A stretch of DNA of 64,000 bases from Streptomyces sp. ALI-76-A (lineage in GTDB: Bacteria; Actinomycetota; Actinomycetes; Streptomycetales; Streptomycetaceae). Below the pieces are notes generated by a model. The model had not been told where the DNA came from, did no database searches, and was given only the letters and a program-made list of their open reading frames with translations. The position numbers and the translations under genes are program-made. The stretch covers positions 2,666,001 through 2,730,000 of the forward strand of contig NZ_JASVWB010000002.1 of the NCBI RefSeq assembly GCF_030287445.1, read 5' to 3'. Shown piece after piece: positions 8,340 to 17,227 of the stretch (positions are counted from its first letter, which is position 1; each line of letters starts with the position of its first letter).

Positions 8340-9116
8340 TCACCCCTGGTCGGCCTCCTGGACGAGCTGCTTGAGCTTCGCCGGCGTCATCGTCTGGTCC
8401 TGGTAGATGTTCTTGCCGTTGAGGATCACCGTCGGCGTGCCGCTGAAGCCGCCGGTGCGGAAGGCCGCCGAGGACTTCTCGACCCAGCTGTTGTGCGTGC
8501 CCTTCTCGACACAGGTGCGGAACGCGGGGGTGTCGAGTCCGTCGACCTTGGCCGCGAGCTCGACGAGCTTGCTGTTCTCGGCGAAGGCGTCGTCGGTCTC
8601 GGGGGGCTGGTTGTCGTAGAGCACGTCGTGGTAGGCGGTGAACTTGCCGACGTCCTGGGCGCAGGCCGCGGCGTTGGCCGCGTTGCGGGAGCCGGTGCCG
8701 CCCATGTTGCCGTCGATGATCGTCGCCAGGTGGTAGTCCACCTTCAGCTGACCGGAGTCCGTCAGCTCGTGGATCACCTGCCGGTACGCCGTCTCGAAGG
8801 CCTTGCAGGCAGGACAGCGGAAGTCCTCCCAGACGGTGAGCGTCGACGTGGCGCTCTCCTTGCCGGCCGGGAGGGCGAGGCCGTCCTTGCCCTGCGCGCC
8901 GGACGGGACCACGACCGGGCCGGCGGAGTCGCTGCCGTCGTCCTTGCCCGCGTTGGCCGCGACGACGCCGATCACCGCCGCGAGACCCAGGACGCCGACC
9001 ACACTCGCACCCACGATCAGCACCCGGCGCCGCTTGTCCGCGGACTTCTGCTTCTCGCGCTCCTGCGCCAGCCGCTCGCGGGCGGTGCGCTTTGCCTCTC
9101 GATTCTTCTCGCTCAC
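8340..9116 (-). CDS. Membrane-anchored DsbA-like thioredoxin-fold protein
   Basis: 258 residues from a GTG. A charged cytoplasmic N-terminus (SEKNREAKRTARERL) precedes one membrane helix at ~35-57 (VLIVGASVVGVLGLAAVIGVV). A thioredoxin-fold domain outside the membrane follows from ~85, with active site CPAC (WEDFRCPACKAFE) and the cis-Pro loop SGTPTVILNG. It probably oxidises or isomerises disulfides in exported proteins. It sits between trpA and lgt, an arrangement conserved in Streptomyces, and its partners may be lipoproteins. A paralogue of the same architecture is at 39964-40785. Confidence 0.88.
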   Translation of the reverse strand: MSEKNREAKRTARERLAQEREKQKSADKRRRVLIVGASVVGVLGLAAVIGVVAANAGKDDGSDSAGPVVVPSGAQGKDGLALPAGKESATSTLTVWEDFRCPACKAFETAYRQVIHELTDSGQLKVDYHLATIIDGNMGGTGSRNAANAAACAQDVGKFTAYHDVLYDNQPPETDDAFAENSKLVELAAKVDGLDTPAFRTCVEKGTHNSWVEKSSAAFRTGGFSGTPTVILNGKNIYQDQTMTPAKLKQLVQEADQG

Positions 9117-9205
9117 ATCCCGCAGAACGAACCGGGGAGGCGCACCGCGCCTCCCCGGCCCCAGGTCCACCCGTTCGAGTGACCTGTACGCCCTGTCCCG
9201 CCCGG

Positions 9206-10024
9206 TCAGGCCGTGCCGCGCACGCCCTGCGCGAGTTCCCGGGCGAGGGCGCGGACCGCCTCGACACCGGCCGCGTCGTCCGGCGCGTCCAGCATCCGCT
9301 TGACGAAGGCCGATCCGACGATCACCCCGTCGGCGAAGCCGGCCACCTCCGCGGCCTGCGTGGCGTCGGAGACGCCGAGCCCGACGCAGACGGCGAGACC
9401 GGTGCCGGTGGCCCGGGTGCGTTCGACCAGGTCCCGCGCCTGCGCGCCGACCGACGTGCGGGTGCCGGTGACGCCCATCAGCGAGGCGGCGTAGACGAAG
9501 CCGCTGCCCGCCTCGGTGATCTCGGCTAGCCGCGCGTCCTTGCTGCTGGGCGCCACGACGAAGACGGTCGCGAGGCCGTGCTTGTCCGCGTGCTCCCTCC
9601 ACAGCGCCGACTCCTGCACGGGCAGGTCGGGCAGGATGCAGCCCGCCCCGCCCGCCTCGGCCAGCTCGGCGGTGAACCGCTCGACGCCGTAGCGGTCGAT
9701 CGGGTTCCAGTACGTCATCACGAGCACCGGCTTCCCGGTGGCCTCGTGGGCCTCGCGGACCGTGCGCATGACGTCGGCGATCTTGACCCCGCCGCGCAGG
9801 GCGATGTCGTCGGCGGTCTGGATGACGGGACCGTCGAGCACCGGGTCGCTGTGCGGCAGACCCACCTCGACGATGTCGGCGCCGCCGTCGAGGACGGCCT
9901 TGATCGCCTCGATGCCGCCGTCCACGGTCGGGAACCCGGCCGGGAGGTAGGCGATGAGCGCGGAGCGGCCCTCGGCCCTGGCGGCGGCGAGGGTGTCCGT
10001 CAACAGCTGGATGTTCCCGCTCAC
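9206..10024 (-). CDS. trpA: Tryptophan synthase alpha chain
   Basis: 272 residues. TrpA splits indole-3-glycerol phosphate into indole and glyceraldehyde 3-phosphate inside the alpha2-beta2 complex. Both catalytic residues are present in [16 protein letters not shown] (Glu, then Asp). [11 protein letters not shown] near the N-terminus and [12 protein letters not shown] are typical. The GTG start overlaps the trpB stop (GTGA), so alpha and beta are made in equal amounts. It lies at the distal end of trpC-trpM-trpB-trpA. Confidence 0.97.
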   Translation of the reverse strand: MSGNIQLLTDTLAAARAEGRSALIAYLPAGFPTVDGGIEAIKAVLDGGADIVEVGLPHSDPVLDGPVIQTADDIALRGGVKIADVMRTVREAHEATGKPVLVMTYWNPIDRYGVERFTAELAEAGGAGCILPDLPVQESALWREHADKHGLATVFVVAPSSKDARLAEITEAGSGFVYAASLMGVTGTRTSVGAQARDLVERTRATGTGLAVCVGLGVSDATQAAEVAGFADGVIVGSAFVKRMLDAPDDAAGVEAVRALARELAQGVRGTA

Positions 10025-11307
10025 TTGGCGTCCCCCTCGATCTCGGCGGTGTCGGCGTCCTGGTCGGCGGCGACCTCGGCGTCGGTGTCGTAGAGGTCGA
10101 AGTAGCGGGCGGCCGTGTCCATGTCCTTGTCGCCGCGGCCGGACAGGTTGACCACGATCAGCCCGTCCCTGCCCAGTTCCTTGCCGACCTCCAGGGCGCC
10201 GGCCAGCGCGTGCGCGCTCTCGATGGCCGGGATGATGCCCTCGGTGCGCGACAGCAGACGCAGGGCCCGCATGGCCGCGTCGTCGGTGACCGCGCGGTAC
10301 TCGCCCCGGCCGCTGTCCTTGAGGTAGGCGTGCTCGGGGCCGATGCCGGGGTAGTCCAGGCCGGCCGAGATCGAGTACGGCTCGGTGATCTGGCCCTCCT
10401 CGTCCTGGAGGACGTAGGAGCGCGACCCGTGCAGGATGCCCGGCTCACCGGCGGTGAGCGTGGCCGCGTGCTCGCCGGTCTCGACGCCGTGCCCGGCGGG
10501 CTCGCAGCCGATGAGGCGGACGTCCGCGTCGGGGATGAAGGCGTGGAAGAGGCCGATGGCGTTGGAGCCGCCGCCGACGCAGGCGATGGCGGCGTCGGGC
10601 AGGCGGCCCGCGCGCTCCAGGATCTGCCGCCGCGCCTCGACGCCGATGACGCGGTGGAAGTCGCGCACCATCGCCGGGAAGGGGTGCGGGCCGGCCACGG
10701 TCCCGAAGAGGTAGTGGGTGCGGTCGACGTTGGCGACCCAGTCGCGGAAGGCCTCGTTGATGGCGTCCTTCAGCGTGCGGCTGCCGGACTTCACGGCGAC
10801 GACCTCGGCGCCGAGCATGCGCATCCGGGCCACGTTCAGGGCCTGGCGCCGGGTGTCGATCTCGCCCATGTAGATGGTGCATTCGAGGCCGAACAGCGCG
10901 CAGGCGGTGGCCGTCGCGACGCCGTGCTGGCCAGCGCCGGTCTCGGCGATCACGCGGGTCTTGCCCATGCGCCTGGTGAGCAGGGCCTGGCCGAGCACGT
11001 TGTTGATCTTGTGCGAGCCGGTGTGGTTGAGGTCCTCGCGCTTGAGGAACACCCGGGCGCCACCGGCGTGTTCGGCGAACCGCGGCACCTCGGTGAGGGA
11101 GCTGGGCCGGCCGGTGTAGTGGACGAGCAGGTCGTCGAGCTCACGGGCGAACTCGGGGTCGGACTTGGCCTTGTCGTACTCGACGGCGACCTCGTCCACG
11201 GCGGCGACCAGCGCCTCCGGGATGAACTTGCCGCCGAACGCGCCGAAGTACCCCTCGGCGCTGGGGAGCTGACCCTCGGGGTCGGGGATGAAGAACTCGC
11301 TGGGCAT
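10021..11307 (-). CDS. trpB: Tryptophan synthase beta chain
   Basis: 428 residues. It is the PLP enzyme that condenses indole with serine. The PLP lysine is in [13 protein letters not shown] near residue 105. The ligand loop [12 protein letters not shown] and the phosphate loop GGGSNAIG are intact. A C-terminal extension of ~20 acidic residues is extra. GAGG lies 9 bases before the ATG. A run of six T residues (minus strand) about 30 bases upstream is striking for this GC content, but only a weak hairpin precedes it. Confidence 0.97.
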   Translation of the reverse strand: MPSEFFIPDPEGQLPSAEGYFGAFGGKFIPEALVAAVDEVAVEYDKAKSDPEFARELDDLLVHYTGRPSSLTEVPRFAEHAGGARVFLKREDLNHTGSHKINNVLGQALLTRRMGKTRVIAETGAGQHGVATATACALFGLECTIYMGEIDTRRQALNVARMRMLGAEVVAVKSGSRTLKDAINEAFRDWVANVDRTHYLFGTVAGPHPFPAMVRDFHRVIGVEARRQILERAGRLPDAAIACVGGGSNAIGLFHAFIPDADVRLIGCEPAGHGVETGEHAATLTAGEPGILHGSRSYVLQDEEGQITEPYSISAGLDYPGIGPEHAYLKDSGRGEYRAVTDDAAMRALRLLSRTEGIIPAIESAHALAGALEVGKELGRDGLIVVNLSGRGDKDMDTAARYFDLYDTDAEVAADQDADTAEIEGDAK

Positions 11308-11366
11308 GCGGATACCTCACGGTGAGTGCGTGGAAAAAATCACTGATCGCCGTGGGGCGGGGGTTG

Positions 11367-11588
11367 TCAGATGACCGCGGGCCTGTGGTGGCTCGTCGCG
11401 CGGTTCCCCTCGCCCCTGGAGGGGCGCTGCCATCGACGGCCGTTCACCTGTCCCGGTTCGTCACCGATGACGTACCGGACCCTGCGGCCGTGCACCCTGC
11501 GCGCGGGCGCGCGGCAGCCACGGGGGCGGCAGCCGCGCGCGAGGCGGGCGTGCCGGTCCCGGGTCGTCAGGGCGAGCGGCAGAGTCAT
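11367..11588 (-). CDS. trpM: Small Arg-rich TrpM-like protein
   Basis: 73 residues, strongly basic, with many CR/GCR/RRVR motifs and a YVIGDEPGQVNG segment in the middle. It lies between trpC and trpB on the same strand. In S. coelicolor a small gene at exactly this place (trpX, later trpM) has been reported to modulate tryptophan synthesis and differentiation. I assign it from position, size and the basic character, not from an alignment. The ATG at 11588 lies 21 bases after the trpC stop. It could instead be a spurious frame in a leader region. Confidence 0.55.
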   Translation of the reverse strand: MTLPLALTTRDRHARLARGCRPRGCRAPARRVHGRRVRYVIGDEPGQVNGRRWQRPSRGEGNRATSHHRPAVI

Positions 11589-11609
11589 CGGGCCCAGCTT
11601 AGCCGGAGG

Positions 11610-12419
11610 TCAGCCGCGGCCGTGCCGGAGCGCCGGGTGCTCGCCCGCGGCGACCAGGTCGGAGACCGCCGTCCTCGGGTCCTTGCCGGTGACCAGGGAC
11701 TCACCGACCAGGACCGCGTCGGCGCCGGCGTTGGCGTAGGCGATGAGGTCGTGCGGGCCGCGGACGCCGGACTCGGCGATCTTCACGATGTGGGCGGGGA
11801 TCTCGGGGGCGAGCCGCTCGAACGTGCCGCGGTCGACGTCCAGCGTCTTCAGGTTGCGCGCGTTGACGCCGATCACCTTGGCGCCCGCGTCCACCGCGCG
11901 CTCGACCTCGTCCTCGTCGTGCACCTCGACCAGCGGGGTGAGTCCGATGGACACCGCGCGCTCGATGAGCGACTCCAGGGCCGACTGTTCGAGGGCCGCG
12001 ACGATCAGCAGCGCGAGGTCGGCGCCGTAGGCCCGGGCCTCCCACAGCTGGTAGGAGGTGACGATGAAGTCCTTGCGCAGCACGGGGATGTCCACCCGCG
12101 CCCGGACCGCCTCCAGGTCGGCCAGCGAGCCGCCGAAGCGGCGCTGTTCGGTGAGGACGGAGATGACGGCGGCGCCGCCCGCCTCGTAGTCGGCGGCGAG
12201 CCCGGCCGGGTCGGCGATCGCGGCCAGCGCGCCCTTGGACGGGCTGGAGCGCTTGACCTCGCAGATCACCTTGACGCCGTCGCCGCGCAGCGCGGCCACC
12301 CCGTCCTTGGCCGCGGGTGCCTTCGCCGCGCGCTCCTTGAGCTCGTCGAGGCTGACGCGCGCCTGCCGCTCCGCGAGGTCGGCACGGACTCCGTCGATGA
12401 TCTCGTCGAGCACACTCAC
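11610..12419 (-). CDS. trpC: Indole-3-glycerol phosphate synthase
   Basis: 269 residues from the GTG at 12419, which follows a GAAGGGGG. TrpC makes indole-3-glycerol phosphate from carboxyphenylaminodeoxyribulose phosphate. The active-site region [11 protein letters not shown] carries the catalytic lysine. Further core motifs are [34 protein letters not shown] and ESGVRG. A start 11 codons upstream would lack a ribosome site. It opens the trpC-trpM-trpB-trpA group. Confidence 0.96.
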   Translation of the reverse strand: MSVLDEIIDGVRADLAERQARVSLDELKERAAKAPAAKDGVAALRGDGVKVICEVKRSSPSKGALAAIADPAGLAADYEAGGAAVISVLTEQRRFGGSLADLEAVRARVDIPVLRKDFIVTSYQLWEARAYGADLALLIVAALEQSALESLIERAVSIGLTPLVEVHDEDEVERAVDAGAKVIGVNARNLKTLDVDRGTFERLAPEIPAHIVKIAESGVRGPHDLIAYANAGADAVLVGESLVTGKDPRTAVSDLVAAGEHPALRHGRG

Positions 12420-12592
12420 GCGAGCGGCCCCCTTCCAGCGGTTGACTGTCAAGCGGTTCGGCTTCCGCCACCGGCCCGCCCACCGGGCGGGACCGGGAAG
12501 AAGGCCGTGGTCATTGCGATGGTATCCGGAGGAAGGCGTAGGCCTCGCATCCGGTTGACAGTGGTCCCACTACATGGACGTCCGCCCGATGA

Positions 12593-13033
12593 TCAAGGAT
12601 GCAGCCAGCCACCGAACGGCAGGTTCCGGACAACCGTGAAGACCAGCAGTGACGCGCCCAGCGACCACAGCAGCGCCGGGGAGGGGTCGAGCCGCAGTGG
12701 ACGGCCGCGCACCGCGTGGACCACCCAGACGGTCCACAGCGCGGCGAACCCCAGATAGCCCACGACGGCCGCCGCGTTGGCCTGGAGCGCCGCCAGGACG
12801 TCCCCGTGGACGACGGCGTGCGCGCTGCGCAGGCCGCCGCAGCCGGGGCAGTACAGACCGGTGAGACGCAGCAGCGGGCAGACGGGGTAGTGGCCGGGCT
12901 GGTTGGGGTCCACGGTCCCCACGTACGCGAAGGCCCCGGCGACCGCCGCGAGGACACCCGCGGGAACGGCCAGCCGGGCCGCCACGGTGGTGTACGGCGT
13001 CACCCTGCGACTGTCGGCGTTCACGTCCGGCAT
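12593..13033 (-). CDS. DUF2752 small membrane protein
   Basis: 146 residues, with GAGG five bases before the ATG at 13033. DUF2752 hallmarks are the loop GLYCPGCGGLRSAH near residue 65 and about three membrane helices. The CPGCG pair could bind metal or form a disulfide. The function of the family is unknown. It belongs to a string of three small membrane genes between trpE and trpC that is conserved in actinobacteria. A pair of competing hairpins precedes it (13045-13096). Confidence 0.85.
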   Translation of the reverse strand: MPDVNADSRRVTPYTTVAARLAVPAGVLAAVAGAFAYVGTVDPNQPGHYPVCPLLRLTGLYCPGCGGLRSAHAVVHGDVLAALQANAAAVVGYLGFAALWTVWVVHAVRGRPLRLDPSPALLWSLGASLLVFTVVRNLPFGGWLHP

Positions 13034-13044
13034 TGTGCCTCGCT

Positions 13045-13096
13045 CCGCCCCGCACGCGCGTGAGGGGCGGCCCCGGCACGTTCGCCGGACCGCCCC
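13045..13096 (-). promoter_or_regulatory. Mutually exclusive hairpins before the DUF2752 gene
   Basis: On the minus-strand transcript GGGGCGG (13096-13090) can pair with CCGCCCC (13070-13064), supported by an inner CCGGC/GCCGG stem. The same CCGCCCC can pair instead with a second GGGGCGG at 13051-13045, which abuts the ribosome site. The first fold looks like a terminator; the second would be an alternative fold next to the start. Whether it switches is inference. Confidence 0.45.
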
Positions 13097-13115
13097 CACG
13101 GGGTTCGCGCGCGGG

Positions 13116-13367
13116 TCAGCTCTCGGCGCCCGCCGGCTCCCGCCGGTCCGTGGTCCGGTGCACCGGGTGGACGTCCTTCGGCATGCCCATGCCCATCTTG
13201 CTCATGATCCAGCCGACCACGCCGCCGAGGACCACGATCGCCATGCCGGCCCAGAAGCCCGCCGGCTGGGCCATCACCATGAAGGCGCCCGCCACGCAGA
13301 ACCCGATGAAGGCGATGATGACACCGGTCCAGGCGGCCGGGGTGTGACCGTGGCTGCTGCCCGCCAT
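13116..13367 (-). CDS. HGxxPAAW family small membrane protein
   Basis: 83 residues. GAGGAG sits 6 bases before the ATG at 13367. The N-terminus carries the family signature HGHTPAAW, followed by two membrane helices (VIIAFIGFCVAGAFMVMA and FWAGMAIVVLGGVVGWIM) and a short charged tail. It is a conserved actinobacterial family with no known role, in the trp membrane-protein string. The Trp-containing signature is the only strong clue. Confidence 0.85.
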   Translation of the reverse strand: MAGSSHGHTPAAWTGVIIAFIGFCVAGAFMVMAQPAGFWAGMAIVVLGGVVGWIMSKMGMGMPKDVHPVHRTTDRREPAGAES

Positions 13368-13479
13368 GACTTGCTCCTCGTTGCTGTGTACGTGTCTGAG
13401 CCGGACGCTCGATGCCATTGTCCCGCACCCGCGCGCGACGGATGGCCGGGGGTCGCCCGTCGAGCGCGTCGGCGCCGCG

Positions 13480-14118
13480 CTACGCGCCCGTGGGGTCCTC
13501 GCCCCGGTCGAGGGCCTTCCACAGTTCCTCGGGCCGGTCGGGGTCGGGGGCGGCCCTGCGGCGCGGGCGGGGGGCGCCGGAGCGTTCGTAGCGGCCGGAC
13601 ATGGCGGGCCACAGGCGGCCGTAGCGCAGGGCGAGCAGTCCGGCGACCAGGATCAGCAGGCCGCCGGCGGCCGCGACGTACGGCCAGGCGGTGTGGGTGA
13701 GCGCGTCGACGGTGGCGGAGGTGTCGCCGGAGGCCTGGGCGGCCTTCTCGTCGAGCGCGGAGCTGTCGGAGGCGCCGAACAGAGCCGCGGCGACGATGCC
13801 GGCGCCGGAGAGCGCGAGCAGGGCGGAGACGGCGAAGCGGCCGGTGCGGCGGACGGCGAAGACGGCGACGAGCGCGGCGAGGCCCACTATGGCCAGGGCC
13901 GCGGGGACGCCGGTGACATCGCTGCCGCTGGCGCTCAGCGGGAACGGGCCGCCGGCCACCGTCGCGGTGCCCCGCGACCACTGCTGGCGGGTGGCGAGCA
14001 GCGCCACGGCCGCGCCGAGCGCGCCGCACGTCAGGGCGACGGCGAGGCTTCGGCGGCCGGCCCGGGCGGGGCCTGCGGCGTCGGAACGGGGGCGGGGTGC
14101 GGAAGTCACGTACTCCAC
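13480..14118 (-). CDS. Trp-region conserved membrane protein (TIGR02234-like)
   Basis: 212 residues with four predicted membrane helices, at about 23-42, 65-85, 90-115 and 145-168, and a charged C-terminus. Actinobacterial proteins of this kind regularly follow trpE and are named only for that location. The large outside loop between helices contains the WSRGT and GSDVTGVPAAL segments. The start is ambiguous: the GTG at 14118 (AGG six bases upstream) is reported, but a GTG at 14109 preceded by GGAG is also possible. Confidence 0.8.
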   Translation of the reverse strand: MEYVTSAPRPRSDAAGPARAGRRSLAVALTCGALGAAVALLATRQQWSRGTATVAGGPFPLSASGSDVTGVPAALAIVGLAALVAVFAVRRTGRFAVSALLALSGAGIVAAALFGASDSSALDEKAAQASGDTSATVDALTHTAWPYVAAAGGLLILVAGLLALRYGRLWPAMSGRYERSGAPRPRRRAAPDPDRPEELWKALDRGEDPTGA

Positions 14119-14165
14119 TATCGCCTGAACCCCGGGCGAACGGTCACCCGGGGCTCCGTGAGAAG

Positions 14166-14182
14166 CGCCCCATTTCGGGGCG
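14166..14182 (-). terminator. Short hairpin after trpE
   Basis: A 6-bp stem (CGCCCC/GGGGCG) with a 5-base loop lies just after the trpE stop on the transcript. It is weak and could only reduce read-through into the membrane-protein genes. Confidence 0.3.
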
Positions 14183-14188
14183 GCGCCC

Positions 14189-15667
14189 TTACGCGCCCAG
14201 CCGGTTGGCGGTGTGGACCGCGCGCAGGACCGCCGCCGCCTTGTTGCGGCACTCCTGGTCCTCGGCGACCGGGTCGGAGTCGGCCACGACGCCGGCGCCC
14301 GCCTGGACGTAGGCGGTGCCGTCGCGCAGCAGGGCCGTGCGGATGGCGATGGCGGTGTCGGAGTCGCCGGCGAAGTCCAGGTAGCCCACACAGCCGCCGT
14401 ACAGGCCGCGGCGGGAGGGCTCCAACTCGTCGATGATCTGCATCGCGCGGGGCTTGGGGGCGCCGGAGAGGGTGCCCGCCGGGAAGCAGGCCGTCAGGAC
14501 GTCGAAGGCCGTACGGCCCGCCGCCACCTTGCCGGTGACCGTGGAGACGATGTGCATGACGTGCGAGTACCGCTCGACGGACATGAAGTCGACGACCTCG
14601 ACGGAGCCCGGCTCGCAGACCCGCCCGAGGTCGTTGCGCCCGAGGTCGACGAGCATGAGGTGCTCGGCGCGCTCCTTGGGGTCGGCGAGCAGTTCGTCGG
14701 CGAGGGCCTGGTCCTCCTGCGGGGTGGCCCCGCGGTGCCGGGTGCCGGCGATGGGGTGGACCATGGCGTGCCCGTCCTCGACCTTGACCAGCGCCTCGGG
14801 CGAGGACCCGACGACGTCGAAGCCGTCGAAGCGGAACAGGTACATGTACGGGGACGGGTTGGTCGCCCGGAGGACCCGGTAGACGTCCAGGGCGCTCGCC
14901 GTGCACGGCGTCTCGAAGCGCTGGGAGGGGACGACCTGGAAGGCCTCGCCGGCGCGGATGCGCTCCTTGATGTCCTCGACGGCCACCTGGAAGTCGGGGC
15001 CGCCCCACAGCGCGGTGTACTCGGGCAGTTCGGAGGGCGGCAGGACCGCGGGCGGCTGGGCCACCGCGCGCGAGAGGTCCGCCTCCATGGCGTCCAGGCG
15101 CGTCACCGCGTCGGCGTAGGCCTCGTCGACGCCGGTGTCGAGGTCGTTGTGGTTGATCGCGTTGGCGATCAGCAGGACCGAGCCCTCCCAGTGGTCCATC
15201 ACCGCGAGGTCGCTGGTGAGGAGCATGGTCAGCTCGGGCAGCCGCAGGTCGTCCCGCTCGCCGGGGCCGATCTTCTCCAGACGGCGCACGATGTCGTAGC
15301 CCAGGTAGCCCACCATGCCGCCGGTGAAGGGCGGCAGGCCGTCCTGGTGCGGGGTGTGCAGGGCGTCGATGGTGGCGCGCAGGGCGACGAGGGGGTCCCC
15401 GTCGACGGGGACGCCGACGGGCGGGGTGCCGAGCCAGTGGGCCTGTCCCGCGCGGGCGGTGAGGGTGGCGGCGCTGCGGACGCCCACGAAGGAGTAGCGG
15501 GACCAGGAACGGCCGTTCTCCGCGGACTCCAGCAGGAAGGTGCCGGGGCGTTCGGCGGCGAGCTTGCGGTAGAGCGCGACCGGGGTGTCGCCGTCCGCGA
15601 GGAGCTTGCGGGTGACGGGGATGACCCGGCGGTCGGTGGCCAGCTTGCGGAACGTCTCGAGGTCCAT
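14189..15667 (-). CDS. trpE: Anthranilate synthase component I
   Basis: 492 residues. TrpE makes anthranilate from chorismate with ammonia from a TrpG partner, and no trpG lies in the window. The feedback-site region [16 protein letters not shown] is intact near residue 44. The chorismate-binding core includes [20 protein letters not shown] and [14 protein letters not shown] near 400. The ATG is 11 bases from the hisI stop, so the gene is expressed with a histidine gene. There is no room for a Trp leader peptide between them. The product feeds trpD (not here), PriA and TrpC. Confidence 0.96.
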   Translation of the reverse strand: MDLETFRKLATDRRVIPVTRKLLADGDTPVALYRKLAAERPGTFLLESAENGRSWSRYSFVGVRSAATLTARAGQAHWLGTPPVGVPVDGDPLVALRATIDALHTPHQDGLPPFTGGMVGYLGYDIVRRLEKIGPGERDDLRLPELTMLLTSDLAVMDHWEGSVLLIANAINHNDLDTGVDEAYADAVTRLDAMEADLSRAVAQPPAVLPPSELPEYTALWGGPDFQVAVEDIKERIRAGEAFQVVPSQRFETPCTASALDVYRVLRATNPSPYMYLFRFDGFDVVGSSPEALVKVEDGHAMVHPIAGTRHRGATPQEDQALADELLADPKERAEHLMLVDLGRNDLGRVCEPGSVEVVDFMSVERYSHVMHIVSTVTGKVAAGRTAFDVLTACFPAGTLSGAPKPRAMQIIDELEPSRRGLYGGCVGYLDFAGDSDTAIAIRTALLRDGTAYVQAGAGVVADSDPVAEDQECRNKAAAVLRAVHTANRLGA

Positions 15668-15678
15668 GGCGGCTGACC

Positions 15679-16089
15679 TTACTGATCCGCGCCCGGGAGG
15701 CCGGAATCGGCGTCCTCGAGCAGTACGCCGGCGTCCTTGAGCAGTACGTCCGCGTCGAAACAGGTGCGCGCGCCGGTGTGGCAGGCGGCGCCGACCTGGT
15801 CGACCCGGACCAGCACGGTGTCGGCGTCGCAGTCGAGGGCGACGGACTTCACCCACTGGACGTGGCCGGAGGTGTCGCCCTTGACCCAGTACTCCCGGCG
15901 GCTGCGGGACCAGTAGGTGCAGCGGCCGGTGGTGAGTGTGCGGTGCAGCGCCTCGTCGTCCATCCAGCCGAGCATCAGTACCTCTCCGGTGTCGTACTGC
16001 TGGGCGATGGCGGGCAGGAGTCCGTCGGCGCTGCGCCTGAGGCGGGCGGCGATCTCGGGATCCAGGTTGCTGGGCGCGGGCGTGCTGGT
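15679..16089 (-). CDS. hisI: Phosphoribosyl-AMP cyclohydrolase
   Basis: 136 residues from the ATG at 16089; an ATG four codons upstream is also possible. HisI opens the purine ring of phosphoribosyl-AMP, the third step of histidine synthesis, and uses Zn and Mg. [24 protein letters not shown] and the metal-binding DCDADT and [12 protein letters not shown] cysteines are all present. It is separate from the main his operon and sits directly before trpE, which it probably co-transcribes. Confidence 0.95.
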   Translation of the reverse strand, partial: TSTPAPSNLDPEIAARLRRSADGLLPAIAQQYDTGEVLMLGWMDDEALHRTLTTGRCTYWSRSRREYWVKGDTSGHVQWVKSVALDCDADTVLVRVDQVGAACHTGARTCFDADVLLKDAGVLLEDADSGLPGADQ

Positions 16090-16162
16090 CATGGGTGCCA
16101 TTGTGCCGCGCCCGTGTGACATCCCCGGGGTGCGTCCACTGTGCGGACCCGCGGGGCGGTCG

Positions 16163-16168
16163 TAGGCT
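16163..16168 (+). promoter_or_regulatory. Candidate -10 box of a leaderless promoter (TAGGCT)
   Basis: TAGGCT fits the TANNNT -10 pattern and ends 7 bases before the ATG at 16176, so transcription would start at or next to the start codon. No Shine-Dalgarno sequence is present. Confidence 0.5.
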
Positions 16169-16175
16169 GGCTGTC

Positions 16176-16811
16176 ATGTCGACCTTCGCCAAGCGTGAAC
16201 GACTTCTCCTGGCCGATCTGTTGGAGGCCGAGGGCCCCGAGGCCCCGACCCTGTGCGAGGGCTGGACGACCCGTGACCTCGCCGCGCACGTGGTGGTGCG
16301 CGAACGCCGTCCCGATGCCGCCGGCGGCCTGCTGATCAAACAGCTCGCCTCCCGCCTGGACAAGGTGACGGAGGAGTTCGCGGCCAAGCCGTACGAGGAG
16401 CTGATCCGGCTGATCCGGACCGGCCCGCCGCGGTTCTCGCCCTTCTCCCTCAAACAGATCGACGAGGCGTCGAACATCGTCGAGTTCTACGTCCACACCG
16501 AGGACGTCCGCCGGGCCCGGCCGGACTGGACGCCCCGTGAACTCGACCCGGTCTTCCAGGACGCCCTGTGGTCCCGCCTGGAGCGCACCGCCCGCCTGAT
16601 GGGCCGGGGCGTCCCGACGGGACTGGTGCTGCGCCGCCCGGACGGCCAGACGGCGGTCGCCCACCGCGGCACGCCGGTGGTGACGGTGACCGGCGACCCG
16701 TCGGAGCTGCTGCTGTTCACCTACGGCCGGCAGAGCGCGGCCAGGGTCGAACTGGACGGCGACAAGGACGCCGTCGCCCGGCTGCACGAGGCCAAGCAGC
16801 TCGGGATCTGA
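16176..16811 (+). CDS. TIGR03085-like protein, mycothiol-dependent isomerase-related (DinB-like) fold
   Basis: 211 residues. The N-terminus ([19 protein letters not shown], then [17 protein letters not shown]) is the pattern of the mycothiol-dependent maleylpyruvate isomerase N-terminal domain. There a DinB-type four-helix bundle binds a divalent metal through histidines. The second half ([22 protein letters not shown]) matches the actinobacterial family usually named only by number. Its substrate is unknown. A VOC protein starts 10 bases downstream, so the two form a small operon divergent from hisI. Confidence 0.78.
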   Translation: MSTFAKRERLLLADLLEAEGPEAPTLCEGWTTRDLAAHVVVRERRPDAAGGLLIKQLASRLDKVTEEFAAKPYEELIRLIRTGPPRFSPFSLKQIDEASNIVEFYVHTEDVRRARPDWTPRELDPVFQDALWSRLERTARLMGRGVPTGLVLRRPDGQTAVAHRGTPVVTVTGDPSELLLFTYGRQSAARVELDGDKDAVARLHEAKQLGI

Positions 16812-16821
16812 GGAGTTCGCG

Positions 16822-17220
16822 GTGATCAAGGTCGCCATGACCAGCGTGTACGTCGACGACGTGGCCAGGGCACATGCCTTCTACACGGACGTCCTCGGCT
16901 TCGAGACCCGCATCCACATGGATCTCGGCGACGGCACGCGCTTCGTCACCGTGGGCGCTCCCGAGGGGGCCCAGCGGGACCTCCAGCTGCTGCTGGAGCC
17001 CGGCCAGGGCCCCATCGCGGAGCCGTACCGCACGGCGGTGCGGAAGGCGGGACTGCCGTGCATCGTGTTCTCCGTCGACGACGTCGAGGAGGAGTACGAG
17101 CGGCTGCGGATGCTCGGGGTCGAGTTCACCCAGGGCCCGCGGGACGAGGGCCCGTACCTCACCGCCGTCCTGGACGACACGGTGGGCAACCTGGTGCAGC
17201 TGGCGCAGCCCAAGGGGTGA
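16822..17220 (+). CDS. VOC (glyoxalase/extradiol dioxygenase fold) family protein
   Basis: 132 residues from a GTG preceded by GAGGAG at 16810-16815. The paired beta-alpha-beta VOC pattern is plain: MTSVYVDDVARAHAFYTDVLGFE at the start and CIVFSVDDVEEEYERLRMLGVEF in the second half, ending in VGNLVQLAQP. Such proteins bind a metal and act as lyases, isomerases or resistance proteins. The substrate cannot be read here. It forms an operon with the mycothiol-isomerase-like gene, so a thiol-linked detoxification role is possible. Confidence 0.85.
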   Translation: MIKVAMTSVYVDDVARAHAFYTDVLGFETRIHMDLGDGTRFVTVGAPEGAQRDLQLLLEPGQGPIAEPYRTAVRKAGLPCIVFSVDDVEEEYERLRMLGVEFTQGPRDEGPYLTAVLDDTVGNLVQLAQPKG

Positions 17221-17227
17221 GCCCGCG

